7,970 nucleotides of DNA, taken from contig CAYJOG010000111.1 in the NCBI GenBank assembly GCA_964371695.1, positions 1-7,970 on the forward strand. Reading direction: 5' to 3'. This DNA is from CAYJOG01 sp964371695 [NCBI: uncultured bacterium] (GTDB taxonomy: Bacteria > CAYJOG01). The number at the start of each line of letters is the position of its first letter. The stretch's first letter is position 1. The translations under genes and the position numbers were made by a program. Below, piece after piece: positions 6,571 to 7,970 of the stretch. The notes beneath the pieces are model-generated. The model worked only from the letters and a program-made list of their open reading frames with translations, was not told the origin of the DNA and did not search any database.

Positions 6571-6819
6571 ATGGTGGGAAGTGTTCTGCGGCAAGCGCGT
6601 AAAGAAGCGGGTCTTTCTCAGGAAGAGTTGGCGTTTCGCGCCGACGTGCATAGAACGTATGTGAGCATGTTGGAAAGGGATGTGTGCTCTCCCAGTCTGG
6701 ATGTGCTCTTTCGCCTGTGTGATGTGTTGGGGCTACCGGCTTCTGTTTTCGTTGCCCGTGTTGAGGAAAGTAAAAAAGAAAAACCCCCTAAAACAGAAGG
6801 AAAAAGTCGGCAGAAATAA
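6571..6819 (+). CDS. Small XRE-family helix-turn-helix transcriptional regulator
   Basis: This 82-residue protein is almost entirely one Cro/C1-type DNA-binding domain (about residues 4-60): helix 2 around SQEELAFRA (16-24), recognition helix around HRTYVSMLER (27-36), and the closing LGLPASVF (53-60). A Lys/Glu-rich tail of about 20 residues follows. It resembles short stand-alone XRE regulators and the controller proteins of restriction-modification systems, but no restriction or methylase gene is in the window. An in-frame TAG at 6547 limits the start. ATG 6571 has no Shine-Dalgarno, so initiation may be weak or unusual. It is divergent from the exported-protein gene, with the 20-bp dyad between them, and probably represses that gene and itself. 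It is convergent with the aldolase-family gene 12 nt away. It looks lower in GC than its flanks, consistent with acquisition by transfer. Confidence 0.88.
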   Translation: MVGSVLRQARKEAGLSQEELAFRADVHRTYVSMLERDVCSPSLDVLFRLCDVLGLPASVFVARVEESKKEKPPKTEGKSRQK

Positions 6820-6831
6820 TATGCGCGAGGC

Positions 6832-7776
6832 TTAAGACAGGCCCAGCCGCCGGGCGCAGTCCGACAAAAGCTCTGCCTCATAGGCCGGGCGCTTTGGGCA
6901 GCGGGGGTGCGCGTGGGGTGTGCTGAAGCGCCCCGTGAGGTGCAGGAACACCGCCGCGCTGTGTTTATAGGCGGGCACGGGTTGGCGAAAGCCCAGGTTG
7001 CCCAGGTGTTGCAGGTCGTCGTTCAACTGAAAAAACCGGGCGTCATCCTGTAGCCAATAATGATCCCGCTCGGCAAATTTCTCAGGGCAAAAAGTGCTGA
7101 GACCCAGCAGGTAATCGCTGCCGTGCATCACCATGTCAATGGCCAGGTCGTTGCCGGTATAAATCCTGAACTCTGGCCGCACACGGTCGCGCAGGGCCAG
7201 GCGTTCCCATTCCATTTCGCGGCTCAGCGAAGAATGTTTCATGCCCGTTATCTGGGGGATTTCCATGATGGCCTGCACGGTGTCCAGGTCATAAATGGCC
7301 CCGTTCGGGGCGAACATTTCCCCCAGCTCAAAGGCCAGCGCCCGTGGCGTGGGGGCCACAATGCGGCTCAGCATTTCCGCCACCGTGCCGCCCCTCAGAC
7401 CCTTCATGCGCTGGGTCTGAAAAATGATGGGCACGGCCCCGAACGAGAGAATGGTTTCGATCTCCCGGTGATAGAGCGAAAACATTTCGCCTTCGTCGTT
7501 TTCGATGTAAGCCCCCGCCACAAAGGGCACACCTTCTCCCAACACGGCGCGCACACGGCGCAGCACCTCACGTTTTTCATCTGCCGAGAGGACATTCACA
7601 TAACCCGTGTCCATGTTGGCCGCCACGCCCAGGCCAGCCTGATGGGTGTGGGCCACGTGCTGCTCAAACTCGCTCCAGAGAATCTCGCCGCCATCGCCAA
7701 TGGGCAGCAGCACGGCGCTGTGGCCTTCTATTTTGCGGCCCGGTTTGGCCTGGCCCAGCACGCTGGTGATGTTCAT
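6832..7776 (-). CDS. Dihydrodipicolinate synthase/N-acetylneuraminate lyase superfamily protein
   Basis: This 314-residue TIM-barrel protein belongs to the class I aldolase group that includes DapA and NanA, whose members usually bind pyruvate or a related 2-oxoacid as a Schiff base. The likely Schiff-base lysine is K180 in TGMKHSS, matching GxKxxS of the family. The usual GTTGE-type motif appears as [12 protein letters not shown] (86-97), and the YYN region (catalytic Tyr in DapA) reads [10 protein letters not shown] (117-126). It is therefore unlikely to be the true lysine-pathway enzyme and more likely acts on a sugar acid or other catabolic substrate. ATG 7776 is preferred over the frame's upstream ATG 7851. 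It overlaps the preceding gene's stop as ATGA and begins just before the family-like [10 protein letters not shown]. The upstream extension would translate the other gene's 3' end in a second frame. Confidence 0.87.
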   Translation of the reverse strand: MNITSVLGQAKPGRKIEGHSAVLLPIGDGGEILWSEFEQHVAHTHQAGLGVAANMDTGYVNVLSADEKREVLRRVRAVLGEGVPFVAGAYIENDEGEMFSLYHREIETILSFGAVPIIFQTQRMKGLRGGTVAEMLSRIVAPTPRALAFELGEMFAPNGAIYDLDTVQAIMEIPQITGMKHSSLSREMEWERLALRDRVRPEFRIYTGNDLAIDMVMHGSDYLLGLSTFCPEKFAERDHYWLQDDARFFQLNDDLQHLGNLGFRQPVPAYKHSAAVFLHLTGRFSTPHAHPRCPKRPAYEAELLSDCARRLGLS

Positions 7777-7970
7777 GCGTCGCCCCGTTTCAGCGCCCTG
7801 AGTTGGTCTGATTCGGGCATGGCCTTGTAAAAATGATCCAGCGGATAACACCCGCTCACCAAGCCGCCCCGCGGCGCGGTGGTGCAGTCGCTGAAGGTGC
7901 GGCAGATGAGTTTGCTGTCCAGCGGCCCGCCCGCCAGCACGTCGGCGGGCAGGTGTGGATAACTCAGCAC
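7773..7970 (-). CDS. 3' end of an unrecognised gene upstream of the aldolase-family gene
   Basis: Only the last 65 codons are in the window and the frame is open to its edge, so the first visible GTG need not be a start. I do not recognise the protein. Visible features are [17 protein letters not shown] and [11 protein letters not shown]: three Cys with spacing C-x5-C-x11-C and several Gly/Pro turns. This would suit metal or cofactor binding, or a conserved C-terminal domain. Its TGA overlaps the ATG of the aldolase-family gene by 4 nt, so the two are almost certainly co-transcribed and translationally coupled, implying a shared pathway. The codon pattern and GC content match the neighbouring aldolase gene, supporting real coding. 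Confidence 0.7.
   Translation of the reverse strand: MLSYPHLPADVLAGGPLDSKLICRTFSDCTTAPRGGLVSGCYPLDHFYKAMPESDQLRALKRGDA

Noticed and set aside
6322-6651. Minus-strand open frame of 109 codons overlapping the regulator gene
   Set aside because: It overlaps the XRE gene in antisense and the signal-peptide gene's leader in another frame. It has no motif and ignores the clear promoter and operator layout.
6571-6819. Controller protein of a restriction-modification system
   Set aside because: The protein and double operator resemble such controllers, but no methyltransferase or endonuclease gene is nearby; the neighbour is an exported protein.
7060-7830. Plus-strand open frame of 256 codons
   Set aside because: It is antisense to the aldolase-family gene, is His-rich and has no ribosome site or family motif.

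Overview
The window is a GC-rich bacterial chromosomal segment, apparently Gram-negative. It carries a metabolic operon, a separate pair of metabolic genes, and between them a small islet that looks more AT-rich than its surroundings. The Gram-negative call rests on one protein (5702-6325) with an export signal, beta-barrel-like strands and a C-terminal aromatic residue. The phylum cannot be fixed from sequence alone. A split alpha/beta E1 with a single-lipoyl E2 and a linked E3 occurs in several phyla.

Region 1 (1-4640, + strand) is a tightly packed pyruvate dehydrogenase operon: E1 alpha (5' end cut off by the window), E1 beta, dihydrolipoamide acetyltransferase E2 and dihydrolipoamide dehydrogenase E3. 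Gaps are 3 nt, 1 nt and a 4-nt ATGA overlap. Together they make the whole complex that converts pyruvate, CoA and NAD+ to acetyl-CoA, CO2 and NADH. E3 carries an unusual insertion of about 30 residues between its FAD and NAD domains.

Region 2 (4641-5666, + strand) starts with a roughly 130-bp palindromic repeat: two inverted 28-nt copies whose inner stems differ but each remain self-complementary, followed by a perfect 10-bp hairpin. It is followed by a sugar phosphate isomerase/epimerase-like TIM-barrel gene. The likely start is GTG 4806, because the open frame upstream of it is translated repeat.

Region 3 (about 5633-6819) is the islet. A minus-strand gene encodes an exported, probably outer-membrane lipoprotein or beta-barrel protein. 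A divergent plus-strand gene encodes a small XRE-type helix-turn-helix regulator. Between them lies a perfect 20-bp dyad (9-bp arms) filling the spacer of a minus-strand promoter, with a second half-site 31 bp away near a possible promoter for the regulator. The minus-strand transcript should start almost exactly at an ATG (6478) that opens a 51-codon in-frame extension with a double-glycine-leader-like motif. The islet's rho-independent terminator lies inside the last codons of the neighbouring TIM-barrel gene.

Region 4 (6832-7970, - strand) holds a dihydrodipicolinate synthase/N-acetylneuraminate lyase superfamily aldolase, overlapped by 4 nt with the 3' end of an upstream gene that I do not recognise. 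No tRNA, rRNA, CRISPR array, transposase or phage gene was seen.
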